This document shows, one piece after another, positions 5,111 to 5,369 of a stretch of 5,369 nucleotides of DNA. The notes under the pieces were generated by a model. The model saw only the letters and a program-made list of their open reading frames with translations, was not told the origin of the DNA and ran no database searches. This DNA comes from Candidatus Izemoplasmatales bacterium (GTDB taxonomy: Bacteria > Bacillota_I > Bacilli_A > Izemoplasmatales > Hujiaoplasmataceae): contig JAQUZK010000109.1 of the NCBI GenBank assembly GCA_028691335.1, positions 1 to 5,369 of the forward strand, read 5' to 3'. The number at the start of each line of letters is the position of its first letter. Within the stretch, counting starts at the first letter, position 1. Both the position numbers and the translations under genes were made by a program.

Positions 5111-5153
5111 TAAAAAAAGAGTAAAATCAATGAAAAATCACTCATTTTACTCT
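5111..5153 (-). terminator. Rho-independent terminator, minus strand
   Basis: AGAGTAAAAT (5144-5153 on the minus strand) pairs perfectly over 10 bp with ATTTTACTCT (5118-5127); the 16-nt loop contains a smaller TGA/TCA pairing. Seven T (5112-5118) follow on the minus strand, overlapping the stem by one base, then TATTGCTTTTTT. It insulates the recombinase promoter from leftward transcription entering from the right. Confidence 0.65.
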
Positions 5154-5162
5154 AAATAATTG

Positions 5163-5177
5163 AAAAAGCAACTCCGT
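5163..5177 (-). repeat. 15-bp repeat, inverted partner of 182-196
   Basis: On the minus strand it reads ACGGAGTTGCTTTTT, identical to the plus strand at 182-196. Both copies point inward, toward the genes of the window. Confidence 0.6.
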
Positions 5178-5285
5178 ATAAAACGCTTAAAACGTCTAAA
5201 TTTAGCCGTTTAACGCTATAAAGCCGCTTGGTATAATCATCGTGTCTTGTCACGTATAATTAAGACTATAGAAACTACAGAGTTA
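5163..5285 (-). ncRNA. Possible structured RNA or leader/trailer ending in a T-run
   Basis: No gene is visible here. On the minus strand TAACTCTGTA (5276-5285) can pair with TACGGAGTTG (5169-5178) over 10 bp (two G-U), closing a ~90-nt region, and CTTTTTC follows directly. Inside are a hairpin around the palindrome CTAAATTTAG (5196-5205), flanked by TTAAACG and CGTTTTAA, and a small CGTG/CACG stem (5241-5254). The layout resembles a small RNA or 3' trailer with its own terminator. No known RNA family was recognised. The same 15-nt 3' end recurs inverted at 182-196. Confidence 0.3.
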
Positions 5286-5369
5286 ATTATGGCTTCTTGA
5301 ATTACCAAGAGTAATAGTAATATAATAATTATATAAGCACTGTGGATTTGTCTGTTCTTGTCTATGCTT
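5286..5369. other. Unassigned AT-rich end of the window
   Basis: No coding sequence, RNA gene or clear promoter was found. A short CTTG/CAAG stem lies near 5295-5308. A hydrophobic minus-strand frame is open here to the window edge but has no start or recognisable motif. Confidence 0.25.

Noticed and set aside
5086..5124. 12-residue plus-strand peptide MFENIKKAIKKE
   Set aside because: There is no ribosome binding site, and it runs into a minus-strand terminator stem in very A-rich DNA.
5209..5237. Plus-strand promoter TTTAAC-17-TATAAT
   Set aside because: The -35 matches only three of six bases and no gene starts downstream within the window.
5163..5285. tracrRNA of a type II CRISPR system
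   Set aside because: There is no repeat array or cas9 in the window to provide a matching anti-repeat; only generic hairpins and a T-run are seen.

Overview
The window is very AT-rich (roughly 30% GC by eye). It uses the standard code, with TGG for Trp and no in-frame TGA in the intact genes, and it has strong GGAGG-type ribosome binding sites and a GTG start. This points to a low-GC Gram-positive, either Bacillota or a relative such as Acholeplasmatales or Erysipelotrichia. No housekeeping gene is present. The stretch is an accessory island of mobile-DNA enzymes, a polymorphic-toxin fragment and decayed remnants.

Left part (1-1600). Terminators and a small family of ACGGAGTT repeats occupy 1-240. 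An IS3-OrfA-like remnant lies at 243-344, followed by decayed, unassigned sequence. Next, on the minus strand, come a small membrane protein (680-919) and, overlapping it, a 205-residue protein (849-1466). The latter consists of the last ~60 residues of an RHS core and a variable hydrophobic C-terminal domain. A near-consensus promoter (1575-1603) reads into this pair, which looks like an orphan RHS toxin-tip/immunity module with the bulk of the RHS gene missing.

Middle (1606-3356). A complete IS30-family element was delimited from the sequence: imperfect 22-bp terminal inverted repeats (1622-1643 and 3318-3339), one 416-residue DDE transposase, and an exact 15-bp flanking duplication. A 15-bp duplication is long for the IS30 family but recalls IS1630 of Mycoplasma fermentans. 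The target overlapped the stop codon of the neighbouring recombinase, and the duplication left that protein intact.

Right part (3347-5369). A TndX/TnpX-type large serine recombinase is encoded on the minus strand. Its promoter is recognisable, and its short leader is almost entirely one 15-bp inverted repeat that includes the Shine-Dalgarno sequence. This suggests translational or operator control of the recombinase. Beyond it lie a strong minus-strand terminator and a structured, apparently non-coding stretch. That stretch ends in a 15-bp sequence repeated, inverted, at the far left of the window.

Together the recombinase probably moved or still moves a larger element of which this window shows one end. 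The RHS tip module lay directly downstream of it before the IS30 element landed between them. The two most unusual items are the IS with its long target duplication and the hairpin leader of the recombinase.
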